DNA from: Phycisphaerae bacterium
GTDB lineage: Bacteria; Planctomycetota; Phycisphaerae; Phycisphaerales; Phycisphaeraceae
NCBI GenBank assembly: GCA_030426385.1
Contig: JAUHYI010000005.1
Span: forward strand, 32,996-96,995
Length of the DNA stretch: 64,000 nt
Reading direction: 5' to 3'
Positions 8,617 through 17,368 of this stretch are shown here, in pieces. Both the position numbers and the translations under genes were made by a program. The stretch's first letter is position 1. Every line of letters begins with the position of its first letter. The notes under the pieces were generated by a model. The model was not told the origin of the DNA. It ran no database searches and saw nothing but the letters and a program-made list of their open reading frames with translations.

Positions 8617-9447
8617 TTACGCGTGTTCAGTCGTGGCAGGTTGTTCGCTGTGATCCGTGATGACTTCGCGCTCGATGAGGCCGTCGCGCAGCCAGATGGT
8701 GCGTTGGCATCGTGTGGCGATGGATGGATCGTGGGTCACCATGATGATGGTCAGGCCCAGTGCGTGTAACTCGTCGAACAAGCCGAGAATCGCCTCACCT
8801 GTGGATGAGTCGAGGTTGCCGGTGGGTTCGTCCGCCAGTAGAAAGCTGGGCTCACTGACCAGAGCGCGAGCGACAGCGACGCGTTGTTGTTGTCCGCCGG
8901 ATAATTCCGACGGGCGATGGTGTAAACGTTCCTGCAAACCAACGCGTTCTGCCGATTGTTCAGCCATCTGTCGGCGTTGTTTGGCGGGGATGGCTTGATA
9001 GAACAACGGCACCTGAATATTTTCGGAAACGGTGAGTTGCGGGATCAGGTTGAACGCTTGAAAGACGAAGCCTAAACGTTTACCGCGTACCTGACTCAGT
9101 TCGCGATCATCGATCTGCGAAATGTCCTGGCCGTCGAGTAGAAACCGGCCATGGCTAGGACGATCCAGACAGCCGAGGATGTTGAGCATGGTAGATTTGC
9201 CGCTACCCGAGGGCCCCATGATGGCGAAATATTCGCCGCGTGTGATGGCCATGTCGATTCCACCGAGCGCGATGACCGGCGGAGCCTGTGCTGATTTTTG
9301 ATAGATTTTTTGAACGTTTTCGAACAGAACCACGACGTCATCTTTTGTAGATGTAGACACAGGCGCGGCGGTAGTCGCTGACGGTGAAAGTGATGATGAG
9401 GGAAGTGGTTGGGGCGTTGGGGGGTGGGGGGGAGTTGGGGGGGTCAT
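8617..9447 (-). CDS. ABC transporter ATP-binding protein (LolD/MacB type)
   Basis: The protein has 276 residues. Walker A is GPSGSGKST at 78-86, the signature is LSGGQQQRV at 182-190, and Walker B is FLLADEPTGNLD. The GNLDSSTG block is typical of the LolD/FtsE/MacB branch, which drives lipoprotein or lipid extraction and peptide export. About 45 residues before the domain are Pro/Thr/Ser-rich (MTPPTPPHPPTPQPLP) and come from the G-rich repeat read on the other strand. The ATG overlaps the fhcA stop codon (ATGA, 9444-9447). No permease gene is adjacent, which is unusual for this family, so its membrane partner must be elsewhere. A link to C1 metabolism is suggested only by position. Confidence 0.92.
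   Translation of the reverse strand: MTPPTPPHPPTPQPLPSSSLSPSATTAAPVSTSTKDDVVVLFENVQKIYQKSAQAPPVIALGGIDMAITRGEYFAIMGPSGSGKSTMLNILGCLDRPSHGRFLLDGQDISQIDDRELSQVRGKRLGFVFQAFNLIPQLTVSENIQVPLFYQAIPAKQRRQMAEQSAERVGLQERLHHRPSELSGGQQQRVAVARALVSEPSFLLADEPTGNLDSSTGEAILGLFDELHALGLTIIMVTHDPSIATRCQRTIWLRDGLIEREVITDHSEQPATTEHA
9411..9444 (-). repeat. G-rich repeat at the fhcA/ABC gene junction
   Basis: The sequence is C-rich on the coding strand. It lies directly after the ATGA overlap and encodes the Pro-rich start of the ABC ATPase. The same arrangement recurs at the fhcB/fhcA junction. Confidence 0.75.
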
Positions 9448-11174
9448 GGTGAGACCTCGGTCAAGTTTTGACGGCGCGTGGCATTGATGCCGTAATTTGT
9501 CGCGTCGATTGTGCTGTGTTTGGTGATCCAGTCGTTGAGCAATGTTTGGCCGTGTTCGCGATCGTGCTTGGGATTGCGGGTCATGACAGGCACGTGTAAA
9601 CGTTGGCCGAAGGTATGTGCCATTTCTTTCGCGTCGGTCACAATCGGTTGACCAGCCTTGATCACGCACCACGGATGGGCAAACATCGATTCAGGATCGT
9701 CGAGTTTGTCGTCGTAGATGGTGAGGTCAGCCTTGGCACCGTGACCGAGATGGCCCGCGTTGGTTAAACCTAATGCGCGGGCCGGTGCGGCGCGTGAGAG
9801 GATCGCGATTTCATACAGTGTTAATTCGCGATCGACCGAACCGAGCGAGGTGTGGTTGGTGGCCTGTTTGTGACAGTCGGCCAGTTGCGCATCACGGCGG
9901 GATTTGCACATGAGTTGGGCGATGAGGCTGGGGTAGTTGAGGAACGAACCGCCATTGGGGTGATCGATGGTGAGCGAGAGTTGCCACAGCATGTCATGGT
10001 CGGCCAGCAGCGCGAGTTCCAAACCGGTGGCCCATTGCATGGCATGTTCGGCTTTGTTGGCGGCGTGGATCATGGGCATGATGCCGAAACAATCTTCGTT
10101 ACCGTTTTCCAGGAAAAACGCGGGCTTGGTGCCGCCGGTCGGTGCGCCGATGTGTCGATATAAATTGAATTCCAAAGGCAAATCAGCGGTCGCGGTGAAT
10201 GCTGGACCGAACGCGACGAGTCCGAGGTCGGCGGTGACTTGCGGATGATCGCGCAAGTGATTGAGGATTTGTTCGACAGCGCTTTGGTAGCCCTCGTTTT
10301 CATTTTTGCCGTAGCAATAATATTGCAAGTGGGCGAGGTGACATCGTCGACCAGCCAGGGCGTTCAACATGGCGAGGGTGATGTCGACATTACCGGGTTC
10401 GCCGAGTTGCGGGCCGTGAATGTGCGTGGGGTGAGGCAGTGCGAAATGTTCCTGGGCTTCGGTGAACAATTCGAGCATGACGCGCGGGGAGACGGTTGAT
10501 CCGGAGGCGGTGTCGTCAATGGTATTAATGCGATCGAGCGACGGATCACGTCGCCACGCAGCCACAGCGGCGGGGTTGACGGCCTTAATGCCATAGGCAC
10601 CGGCGCGATGTAACAATTCGCCGACGAGCGCGATGGCACCGGGACGGTCGTTGTTTTCCAGGCGATCGATGATGGCTTCATGATTGCCGAGCAGGACGAG
10701 CATGCCGGTGTCGAGGTTGGGCATGTCATCGAGTTGCATGTGGGCAAACGTGGCCGCGGCTGGTGGGACGGCCGCTTCAATCGCGGTGGTGTAACCGAGT
10801 TGACCGTATAGTTTGCCGGTCATGGGCGCGGTGGGGCAGATGGCATCGTAGCCTGCGCCGGATTGGATGCTCCGCGCGGTGTTGACGGGCATGGATGCGA
10901 GATGCGAATGCATTTCGATGCCGCCTGCGAGGACGTAACGATTTTGCGCATCGATGATGGTGGGATCGATGCCATCGGGTAATGCGTCGACAATTTTTCC
11001 CTGATGAATCAAAATGTCGCGGGTATCGCCATCGCATTGATGAACGGGGTCGATGATTCGACCCTTGGTGATACGGATGGCGTCGGATGCCGGGGAAAAA
11101 TGTGGGCGGGAAAGTGAAGGGGAGTGTGGGGGGAAGTATGGGGGGGGATATGGGGGGGAATGTGGGGGGGTCAT
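9444..11174 (-). CDS. fhcA: Formylmethanofuran dehydrogenase subunit A homologue (FhcA)
   Basis: The protein has 576 residues and is an amidohydrolase-fold protein. Metal-binding signatures include GGIEMHSHLA (H89, H91), a lysine in YGIKAVNP suited to carbamylation, HIHGPQLGEPGN, HLAHLQYYCYG and TIDHPNGGSF. These blocks are diagnostic of FwdA/FmdA. In methylotrophic bacteria FhcA works in the formyltransferase/hydrolase complex, which converts formyl-tetrahydromethanopterin to formate through a methanofuran-like carrier. The first 28 residues (MTPPHSPPYPPPYFPP and onward) are a repeat-derived extension; the conserved domain begins at about 31. The ATG overlaps the fhcB stop (ATGA), and the TGA overlaps the ABC gene start. 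fhcC and fhcD are not in the window. Confidence 0.93.
   Translation of the reverse strand: MTPPHSPPYPPPYFPPHSPSLSRPHFSPASDAIRITKGRIIDPVHQCDGDTRDILIHQGKIVDALPDGIDPTIIDAQNRYVLAGGIEMHSHLASMPVNTARSIQSGAGYDAICPTAPMTGKLYGQLGYTTAIEAAVPPAAATFAHMQLDDMPNLDTGMLVLLGNHEAIIDRLENNDRPGAIALVGELLHRAGAYGIKAVNPAAVAAWRRDPSLDRINTIDDTASGSTVSPRVMLELFTEAQEHFALPHPTHIHGPQLGEPGNVDITLAMLNALAGRRCHLAHLQYYCYGKNENEGYQSAVEQILNHLRDHPQVTADLGLVAFGPAFTATADLPLEFNLYRHIGAPTGGTKPAFFLENGNEDCFGIMPMIHAANKAEHAMQWATGLELALLADHDMLWQLSLTIDHPNGGSFLNYPSLIAQLMCKSRRDAQLADCHKQATNHTSLGSVDRELTLYEIAILSRAAPARALGLTNAGHLGHGAKADLTIYDDKLDDPESMFAHPWCVIKAGQPIVTDAKEMAHTFGQRLHVPVMTRNPKHDREHGQTLLNDWITKHSTIDATNYGINATRRQNLTEVSP
11101..11173 (-). repeat. G-rich 12-bp repeat at the fhcB/fhcA junction
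   Basis: Five or six G-rich units separated by AANTGT or ATATG sit just inside the start of fhcA. Read on the coding strand they give alternating Pro-Pro and Tyr/His/Phe codons. Confidence 0.85.
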
Positions 11175-12148
11175 GACAGTTCCCCCGTGATTTTTGTGAG
11201 TGCGACGGTGAGTGGATCGTTGTCGAGATGGCCCGTCGTTGAGAAGGGCAACATGATGCCATCGAAACGCATGACGTGGCCGATGCGTGATGGGGGGAGT
11301 GTGAGGATCGGGATGTTGCGGGTGATGGCGTGGCTGATGTGGTCACTGCAGCATCCAGCGAACACCATGAAATCGATCGCACCGATGTCGAGCAAGGTAT
11401 GCAGATCGGCACAGGGTTTGGGTGAGCCATCAGCGAAATCGGTTGGCCCGGTAGCACCTAAACGCCAAGCCATGATCTCGTGCATGCCGCGCGTGTTGGC
11501 AGCATGATCATCGGGCAATGTCAGCACCGCGATGCGAGCGTTGTTCTGACGTTCAGCGGCGAAATGATGCCACTGGCTGGCGACATGCGATTCGACCGAT
11601 GCATCGAGGACGACCGCGATGCGCGTGTATTGTCCGAGCGGTTCGGCGTCGGGTTGATTGCCAAACGTTCGGCGATAATTGAGCACGCTGTCGAGATCGG
11701 GTTTGACGAATGCGGCGCGCAATTGTCGGGCGACGATCCATTGTGTGATGCTGTTGCGATTGCCATCGCAGCCGACCCAGATAATTAATTCGCAGTTGGC
11801 GACCTGGTCGAGTGAGTCCTGCATAGAGACGGGGCGACGCCAATCCTGATTCGCGGTGGTGTTGGATGGGGTAGGGTTGAGCGCGTAGGGGATTAATTTG
11901 CCACGAATTTTTCGGGCCAGATCGATGGCCATGCCGACGTGTTCGATGGACCAATCGGTGAGTCCGACGATGGCCGGTGCACGGCAGTTGGTCAGGGCCG
12001 TGACGAAGGCTTTGGTATCGATGGAGGGGGAGTTGGAAGAGGCGTTGGTGGTGGGGGGGGCATCGGTGGTGTTTGTCGGATCAAGCGCATCGACACTGTC
12101 GTTGGGTGAGGCTAGTCCCGGTATCAATTGCAGGTCAGTGGTCGTCAT
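11171..12148 (-). CDS. fhcB: Formylmethanofuran dehydrogenase subunit B homologue (FhcB)
   Basis: The protein has 325 residues with the start at 12148. It contains segments typical of FmdB/FhcB: a conserved SIEHVGMAIDLARKIRG-type helix, WVGCDGNRNSITQWI, and LPPSRIGHVMRFDGIMLPF near the end. It is much shorter than archaeal FwdB and shows no N-terminal cysteine cluster. This agrees with the bacterial form, in which FhcB is a degenerate, redox-inactive subunit of the hydrolase complex. A short Pro/Ser/Thr insertion near residues 25-40 coincides with a G-rich stretch. The gene follows the ATP-grasp gene by 56 bases and overlaps fhcA by ATGA. Confidence 0.88.
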   Translation of the reverse strand: MTTTDLQLIPGLASPNDSVDALDPTNTTDAPPTTNASSNSPSIDTKAFVTALTNCRAPAIVGLTDWSIEHVGMAIDLARKIRGKLIPYALNPTPSNTTANQDWRRPVSMQDSLDQVANCELIIWVGCDGNRNSITQWIVARQLRAAFVKPDLDSVLNYRRTFGNQPDAEPLGQYTRIAVVLDASVESHVASQWHHFAAERQNNARIAVLTLPDDHAANTRGMHEIMAWRLGATGPTDFADGSPKPCADLHTLLDIGAIDFMVFAGCCSDHISHAITRNIPILTLPPSRIGHVMRFDGIMLPFSTTGHLDNDPLTVALTKITGELS

Positions 12149-12204
12149 GACGGAATATGGAGGGAATATTGCGGGATAAAAATTGAGGAGGAAAAGTGGG
12201 CGGG

Positions 12205-13344
12205 TTATTGTTCCAGATGAGTGTAGAGCGTTTGGGCGCGTTGACGCAACTGATCGTAGCAATCGTTGCGGCTGGTGCCATGGGCGAAAATGGTGCAGAT
12301 CGGTTCGCCCTGACGAATCAGGGTTTTTTCCGGGGGAATATCGCTCATTTGGGTTTCGGGTAACAGGTCGGCCATGTCGGGCGTTTTGAAACGACGTCTG
12401 GCATGGATGACGGCTTTGCCAAACACATTGGCGGGGCGACCGGCAGATCGGCGCTGGGTGGCGTGGGTTGGTTTTTGAGGCGGGCCGTCGTCGAGGATGT
12501 TGATGCCGATGGCGCGTTCGACAATTTCCATGCTGTCGTTGTAGCGTGGGTTGATTTCCACGGGCCACAATCGACCGCGATGATCGAGCACGGCATCAAT
12601 GCCGAACACGCCGCGCAGGTCGAACCGTTGGGCCAACATAACGCCGAGATGATTGAACCCCTCGCGTGTTTTGCGGGTGAGTTCGATCGGTGCGATCGAG
12701 CCGGTGTAACGAAATTGATCGCCGCCGAAATTTTCATCGCCGATGAGTTGTTCGGTGATGGCCAACAATCGACACCCCCAGCCATCGGTTTTGAACACGC
12801 CGCTGAGAGGCATGCCGCGGATGTATTGTTGGATGTAATGATGATCGCCGATGCCGGAGCGACTGTCGTTGAATGCGATGTCGCGTCCGCCTGCGCTGGC
12901 GATCGGCTTGCGTAAGAATTTTGCGCGGGAAAAAATGCCGAACGCCATCTGTGCGAGTTGCGAGGCGAACGATCGTTTGATGCGGACGGCCGGGTATTTG
13001 ATGCCGGCAATGGCAGGCAATGAGGTGAACACGCCGGGGTGTCGAACTTTGGCGACAGTTTGCGGCGAGCAACCCATGAGTGTGAAATCAAAAGCCAGCG
13101 CTTCGAGCAGTTTGGGATGGTTTTCCATGGGACTGGTGTAGAGCAACGGTGCGTTGGGCGCGTCGGCCAACATGTCCAGAATGCCCATGGGAAATCGATC
13201 GGCGGGGCATGTTTGTACGGTGCATTGCGGGGTTCGATTGAGGTCGGGTCGCATGCCGATACACCATGGCGAAAACCCCGCACGCACGGCAGATTCGGCT
13301 GCGGCCCGAATTGATTCGCCGACGATGATCAGGGGTTTGGGCAT
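12205..13344 (-). CDS. ATP-grasp domain protein linked to the Fhc genes
   Basis: The protein has 379 residues. The ATP-grasp core is visible at GVFGIDAVLDHRGRLWPVE followed by INPRYN (about 245-269), where E263 and N265 would bind magnesium. The N-terminus (PLIIVGESIRAAAESAVRAG) looks like a pre-ATP-grasp nucleotide-binding fold. Genes of this kind occur with fhc clusters in methylotrophs (ORF17) and resemble MfnD, the tyramine-glutamate ligase of methanofuran synthesis. A role in making the methanofuran-type cofactor is therefore plausible, but this is inference from context and family. It is the first gene of the leftward fhc operon. Confidence 0.8.
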   Translation of the reverse strand: MPKPLIIVGESIRAAAESAVRAGFSPWCIGMRPDLNRTPQCTVQTCPADRFPMGILDMLADAPNAPLLYTSPMENHPKLLEALAFDFTLMGCSPQTVAKVRHPGVFTSLPAIAGIKYPAVRIKRSFASQLAQMAFGIFSRAKFLRKPIASAGGRDIAFNDSRSGIGDHHYIQQYIRGMPLSGVFKTDGWGCRLLAITEQLIGDENFGGDQFRYTGSIAPIELTRKTREGFNHLGVMLAQRFDLRGVFGIDAVLDHRGRLWPVEINPRYNDSMEIVERAIGINILDDGPPQKPTHATQRRSAGRPANVFGKAVIHARRRFKTPDMADLLPETQMSDIPPEKTLIRQGEPICTIFAHGTSRNDCYDQLRQRAQTLYTHLEQ

Positions 13345-13348
13345 GATG

Positions 13349-13388
13349 TCAACCTATCAACCTATCAACCTGTCAACCTATCAACCGA
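13349..13388. repeat. Tandem 8-bp repeat (CCTATCAA), about five units
   Basis: The array lies immediately upstream of the ATP-grasp start, in its leader. Copies are CCTATCAA, CCTATCAA, CCTGTCAA, CCTATCAA and a degenerate fifth. Copy-number changes here could alter the operon leader. Confidence 0.85.
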
Positions 13389-13503
13389 TTGGCCTGGCAA
13401 CCTGTCTGGCTGAACCGCTTCGTAATGATTCAAACTCAGGCAACGAATCAATGGGGCAACCAAATAAAACGGTTGGATTGATGCGTGAGTTTAAGGCATT
13501 GGG

Positions 13504-14604
13504 TTAGTTAGCAGGCGATGCCAGGATGCGATCGATTGCGGAGTACTCTTCGGCCGTGAACGTCAGGTTTTCTAAAGCGGCGACGTTTTCGTGAATCTGT
13601 TCGGGACGACTGGCACCGATCAGAGCGCTGCATACACTGTCGGCACGCAACACCCACGCGATGGCCATTTGTGCCAGGGATTGGCCGCGTCGCTTGGCCA
13701 GTTCATTGAGTGCGGTAATTTTTTGTAACACGTCGGGCGTGATGGCGCTTTCTTGTAAAAAGCCATCCTTGTCGGCTGCGCGACTGGTGCGTGGAATGCC
13801 GCCGAGGTATTTGTCGGTCAACATGCCTTGGGCCAAAGGACAGAAACAAATCGCACCCATGCCGAAGCGCGAGGTGTGGCCGAACAGATCCGTTTCGGGT
13901 CCGCGTTGAAACATGTTGTACGCCACCTGATGAATCAGCAGTCGAGGGTAACGTTGTCGAATGCAGGTTTCGACGGCTTCGCTGGTGCGGAGTCCGTTGT
14001 AGTTGCTGATCCCGGCGTAGAGCGCTTTGCCGCTGCGCACCGCCTGGTCCAACGCGCCCATGGTTTCATCCAACGGCGTGTCTGGATCGGGACGATGGTG
14101 ATAAAAAATATCCACGTAGTCCAGCTTCATCCGTTGCAGGGATTGATCTAAACTGGCCAACAGATTTTTGCGTGATCCCCACTCGCCGTAGGGCCCGTCC
14201 CACATGCGGAAGCCTGCTTTGGTGGAAATGATCATTTCGTCGCGCAGGTGACTGGGCATGTCGCTGATAATTTTGCCGAAGCGTTTTTCCGCGCTGCCCG
14301 GTGGTGGGCCGTAGTTGTTGGCCAGATCGAAATGGGTGATGCCCAGATCGAATGATTCGTAAATCATACGGCGTGCGGTATCGTCGTCTGCATTTTTGCC
14401 AAAATTGTGCCACAGCCCCAAACTGATCGGCGGCAACATCAAGCCCGACTGTCCACATCGTCGGTAGGGCATGTCGTTGTAACGCTTGGGCGATGGCTTG
14501 TACTTTCGCTTTTTCGGCTTGGCCATCGCTACATCAGGCTGCGCATTGGCAGGTATAGCAGGATGTCGAATCTTGTCATTGGATGGCGTTGAGGATTGAT
14601 TCAT
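13504..14604 (-). CDS. Aldo/keto reductase, YghZ (L-glyceraldehyde 3-phosphate reductase) family
   Basis: The protein has 366 residues. PYRRCGQSGLMLPPISLGLW, GITHFDLANNYGPPPGSAE, IISTKAGFRMW and DYVDIFYHHRPD match YghZ-type reductases closely. The catalytic tetrad is covered by the Asp and Tyr of FDLANNYG, the Lys of STKAG and the His of FYHHR. YghZ enzymes use NADPH to reduce aldehydes such as L-glyceraldehyde 3-phosphate or methylglyoxal. The first 45 residues are polar and unconserved, so a start at 14526 (MAKPKKRKY) or even 14472 is possible. It is a single gene pointing the same way as the fhc operon. Confidence 0.92.
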   Translation of the reverse strand: MNQSSTPSNDKIRHPAIPANAQPDVAMAKPKKRKYKPSPKRYNDMPYRRCGQSGLMLPPISLGLWHNFGKNADDDTARRMIYESFDLGITHFDLANNYGPPPGSAEKRFGKIISDMPSHLRDEMIISTKAGFRMWDGPYGEWGSRKNLLASLDQSLQRMKLDYVDIFYHHRPDPDTPLDETMGALDQAVRSGKALYAGISNYNGLRTSEAVETCIRQRYPRLLIHQVAYNMFQRGPETDLFGHTSRFGMGAICFCPLAQGMLTDKYLGGIPRTSRAADKDGFLQESAITPDVLQKITALNELAKRRGQSLAQMAIAWVLRADSVCSALIGASRPEQIHENVAALENLTFTAEEYSAIDRILASPAN

Positions 14605-14743
14605 GATGTGGCATCGATTGAAATTGTAGTCATGTCACAGGCAGTGGACTTGATGATGGACTATCGCTATTGGGTTGAACCGTCTGGCAACAGCGCATCA
14701 CATGCGCAGGAAAACGCGGGAATAGCGCAGGGTAAGTGGGGGG

Positions 14744-16468
14744 TTATCTTGCGTATTCGACGGTGCGCATTTCGCGTAACACGGTGACGCGAATTTCGCC
14801 CGGGAATGTCATTTCATCGCTGACGCGTTTGGCAATGTCGCGAGCAATGTGATGGCAGACACTGTCATCGACCTGCTGCGGATCGACCACAACGCGAACC
14901 TCCCGGCCCGCTTGAATGGCATACGCTTGTCGCACGCCAGGCAGGCTCATTGCGATTTCTTCCAATTGCTGCAAGCGTTTGACGTAGCGTTCCAATGTTT
15001 CGCGACGCGCGCCGGGACGAGCACCACTGATGGCATCGGCAGCCATCACGATCGGCGTGTAAGGCGTGGTCGCAGGAATATCATTGTGGTGACCAGCGAT
15101 GGCATTCAACACCGCTTCGCTTTCACCAAACCGTTTGCAGAAATCGGCACCGATCGCGGGGTGGCCACCTTCGACTTCGTGGTCCATCGCTTTGCCGATG
15201 TCGTGCAGGAAACCGCACCGTCGGGCCAACTCGCCGTCGAGGCCCAGTTCGTCGGCAATCACCTGACACAGGAACGCCACTTCGTGCGAGTGCCGCAGAA
15301 TATTCTGGCCATAACTCATGCGATAATACAGTCGGCCCATCATTTCGCTGATCTTGGGATGCACGCCCGGCAGGTTGGCTTCGATGCACGCGTCTTTGCC
15401 GAACTTGACGATGCGCTGCTGCATTTCTTTTTGAATCTGTTCGACGATTTCTTCAATGCGCGACGGATGGATACGCCCGTCGTCCAACAGTTTCTGCAAA
15501 GCCTCTGCTGCGATGGCGCGACGCACGGGATCGAAACATGAGACCACCACCACGCCCGGCGTGTCGTCCACAATCACGTCCACGCCGGTGGCTTTTTCAA
15601 ACGCGCGGATGTTGCGACCTTCGCGGCCGATGACCCGGCCTTTCATGTCATCCGAGGGAATCTGAATGGCGGAGACAGTGGCGTCGGCGGTATGCTCCGA
15701 GGCGTAGCGTTGGATGGCCTGCAACGTGATGCGGCGTGCATTGTCGCGGGCGGCTTCTTCGGCGTGTTCCTGCGAACGAGCGATCATCTGTTCGGTTTCG
15801 TGGGCTACTTCACGCTCGACCAGCCGAATGGCTTCCTTACGTGCTTCGTCCGGACTTAACCCGCTCAGACGCAGCGTGATCTGACGCTGTTCCTCGGTGG
15901 TCTTTTCGAGCATCTCGCTATGGGCCACGACCAGCTCGTCGTATTTCGCTTCTTTTTGCGCCGCTTGGTTCTCGCGTTTTTCCAATTTGACGGACTGATC
16001 TTCCAGGAATTTTTCCTTGGAGGCCAGCACGTCCAGTTTTCGGTCCAGCGTGTCTTCACGCTTGGCGATGCGACGTTCCACTTCTTTTAATTCATTGCGT
16101 GTGGCATTCGATTCACGCTCAAATGTTTCTCGCAATTTGGCCTGCTCGGTCCGGGCGTCGAGTTCCAATTGTTTACGCAACGTTTCAGCGTCCAGGCGAG
16201 CCCGATCCACCAATTCGTTCGCGTCACGCTTGGCACGACTGACCGCACCGGCACCCATCAGCTTGGCCACGATCAACGTGACCACAATTCCCACCACCAA
16301 GCCACCCACAGCGATCCCGATTTCCGCATTGCCAACCCCCAACATCCCCCCCCACATGCTGCTAATTTCTGGTTTCATTCCTGCTAACAAATGTCCGGCT
16401 AATATTTCCTGTGATGATAGGCCTGTCCACAGATGGGTCAATTGATTCCAAATTTCTAACGTCGGCAT
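14744..16468 (-). CDS. rny: Ribonuclease Y
   Basis: The protein has 574 residues. This membrane-anchored endoribonuclease starts mRNA decay. A single transmembrane helix ([20 protein letters not shown], about 50-70) is followed by a long coiled coil to about 260. A KH domain with [19 protein letters not shown] comes next, then an HD domain with RHSHEVAFL and [12 protein letters not shown] (HD pair near 422-423), and the family terminus [10 protein letters not shown] chose the ATG at 16468 because AAAGGGG lies six or seven bases upstream; the longer start at 16519 lacks this. RNase Y is normally about 520 residues, and the extra length is in the N-terminal part before the membrane helix. Confidence 0.96.
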   Translation of the reverse strand: MPTLEIWNQLTHLWTGLSSQEILAGHLLAGMKPEISSMWGGMLGVGNAEIGIAVGGLVVGIVVTLIVAKLMGAGAVSRAKRDANELVDRARLDAETLRKQLELDARTEQAKLRETFERESNATRNELKEVERRIAKREDTLDRKLDVLASKEKFLEDQSVKLEKRENQAAQKEAKYDELVVAHSEMLEKTTEEQRQITLRLSGLSPDEARKEAIRLVEREVAHETEQMIARSQEHAEEAARDNARRITLQAIQRYASEHTADATVSAIQIPSDDMKGRVIGREGRNIRAFEKATGVDVIVDDTPGVVVVSCFDPVRRAIAAEALQKLLDDGRIHPSRIEEIVEQIQKEMQQRIVKFGKDACIEANLPGVHPKISEMMGRLYYRMSYGQNILRHSHEVAFLCQVIADELGLDGELARRCGFLHDIGKAMDHEVEGGHPAIGADFCKRFGESEAVLNAIAGHHNDIPATTPYTPIVMAADAISGARPGARRETLERYVKRLQQLEEIAMSLPGVRQAYAIQAGREVRVVVDPQQVDDSVCHHIARDIAKRVSDEMTFPGEIRVTVLREMRTVEYAR

Positions 16469-17045
16469 CGTGTGCCCCTTTCTATGGCGACGGGGCTCGA
16501 GTGGGCGTACTGACCACACGAACAGGCGTCGCGGAATGCGGCACGAGCGAGACTGACTTGACCTGCTACAGTCGATCAGTGATAGATCAAAAGGGTACCC
16601 GCCAGGCTGATTTCATCCGCGGTTTCCCAATGACAATGATCGTGACGGATCACCACACGGGACGGATTTTCCACGCATACTTAATGGATGCGCAGAAACC
16701 ATTCACAAATCATGCGATAACAACGCTGTGCTTATTCACATCGTCATTGGCATTGGGCCCACAATAGGCCAATTCCCTCACATCGGGGCATGGCTCTCGA
16801 GGGGGCACGGGCGATCGGAATGGTAAATAGCCGGGTCTGGTCATGGTTGATCTATCCCGCTTTCGGTGGGGCATCGAAAACTAGCCCACACGTCTCAAGC
16901 GGCCAACGGCACCGGATTGTTCCGAAACCGTCAGTCTAATCGGCCGAGTAGGTATGTGGTGGGCGGTGTTTTGTAATCCCACCACGCTCGTGCCGTGGTT
17001 ATCCGTATCTCGTATCCTATCCCCCATGCTAGGTTACCGTCAAGG

Positions 17046-17150
17046 CACCCCCCCACACTTCCCCCACACTTCCCCCACACTTCCACCACACTTCCATCCC
17101 CAGACTTCCCCTCCATCTTCCCCCACATCTTCCCCTCCACACTTCCCCCG
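17046..17150 (-). repeat. G-rich repeat array, intergenic
   Basis: Eight or so blocks of five to seven Cs alternate with ACACTT, ACCACACTT or ATCTT. The complement is the GGGGGAAGTGTG unit. This is the longest purely intergenic array of the family in the window. Confidence 0.88.
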
Positions 17151-17241
17151 TATCGTCCCCTGGGTTTGGCTTCATCTCAGGCCCGCTAAAATTTCGTGCG
17201 TGACATGCTCATGGCTTAGGCATGACACAAAAACGCTCGCT

Positions 17242-17267
17242 GGCAGGTGGACTAAAGTCTACCTGCC
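17242..17267 (-). terminator. Hairpin downstream of the glycosyltransferase gene, possible terminator
   Basis: GGCAGGTGGAC and GTCTACCTGCC form an 11-bp stem with one G-U pair and a TAAA loop. On the minus strand it is followed, eight bases later, by five Ts. It lies about 100 bases after the glycosyltransferase stop. The gap before the T run makes it a weak terminator candidate. Confidence 0.45.
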
Positions 17268-17270
17268 GGA

Positions 17271-17284
17271 GTCAAACGTTTGAC
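17271..17284. promoter_or_regulatory. Perfect 14-bp palindrome GTCAAACGTTTGAC
   Basis: This dyad-symmetric site is of the size expected for a dimeric regulator. It lies three bases from the hairpin at 17242-17267 and far from any start codon, so it may instead be part of one structured element. Confidence 0.35.
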
Positions 17285-17368
17285 GTTTATGGCCAATTGA
17301 TGCCAATCGACGTCAAGTCAAGCCTAGGCCAAACAGGATGGTAACATGGGAAATGCCAAAAGCCCGGA

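Larger units (their letters stand above)
16469..17368. other. 900-bp intergenic region
   Basis: No gene is supported. It holds the ribosome binding site of rny at the left, a C-rich copy of the dispersed repeat at 17046-17150, a hairpin and a perfect palindrome at 17242-17284, and otherwise unstructured sequence. A search by eye for tRNA, riboswitch or SRP RNA features was negative. Confidence 0.6.

Noticed and set aside
17046..17150. CRISPR array
   Set aside because: The G/C-run blocks are spaced by only a few bases, with no spacers of 30-40 bases and no cas genes.
17242..17284. Cobalamin riboswitch, because of GTCTACCTGCC similar to a B12 box
   Set aside because: No other B12 riboswitch elements are present and no B12-related gene lies downstream on either strand.
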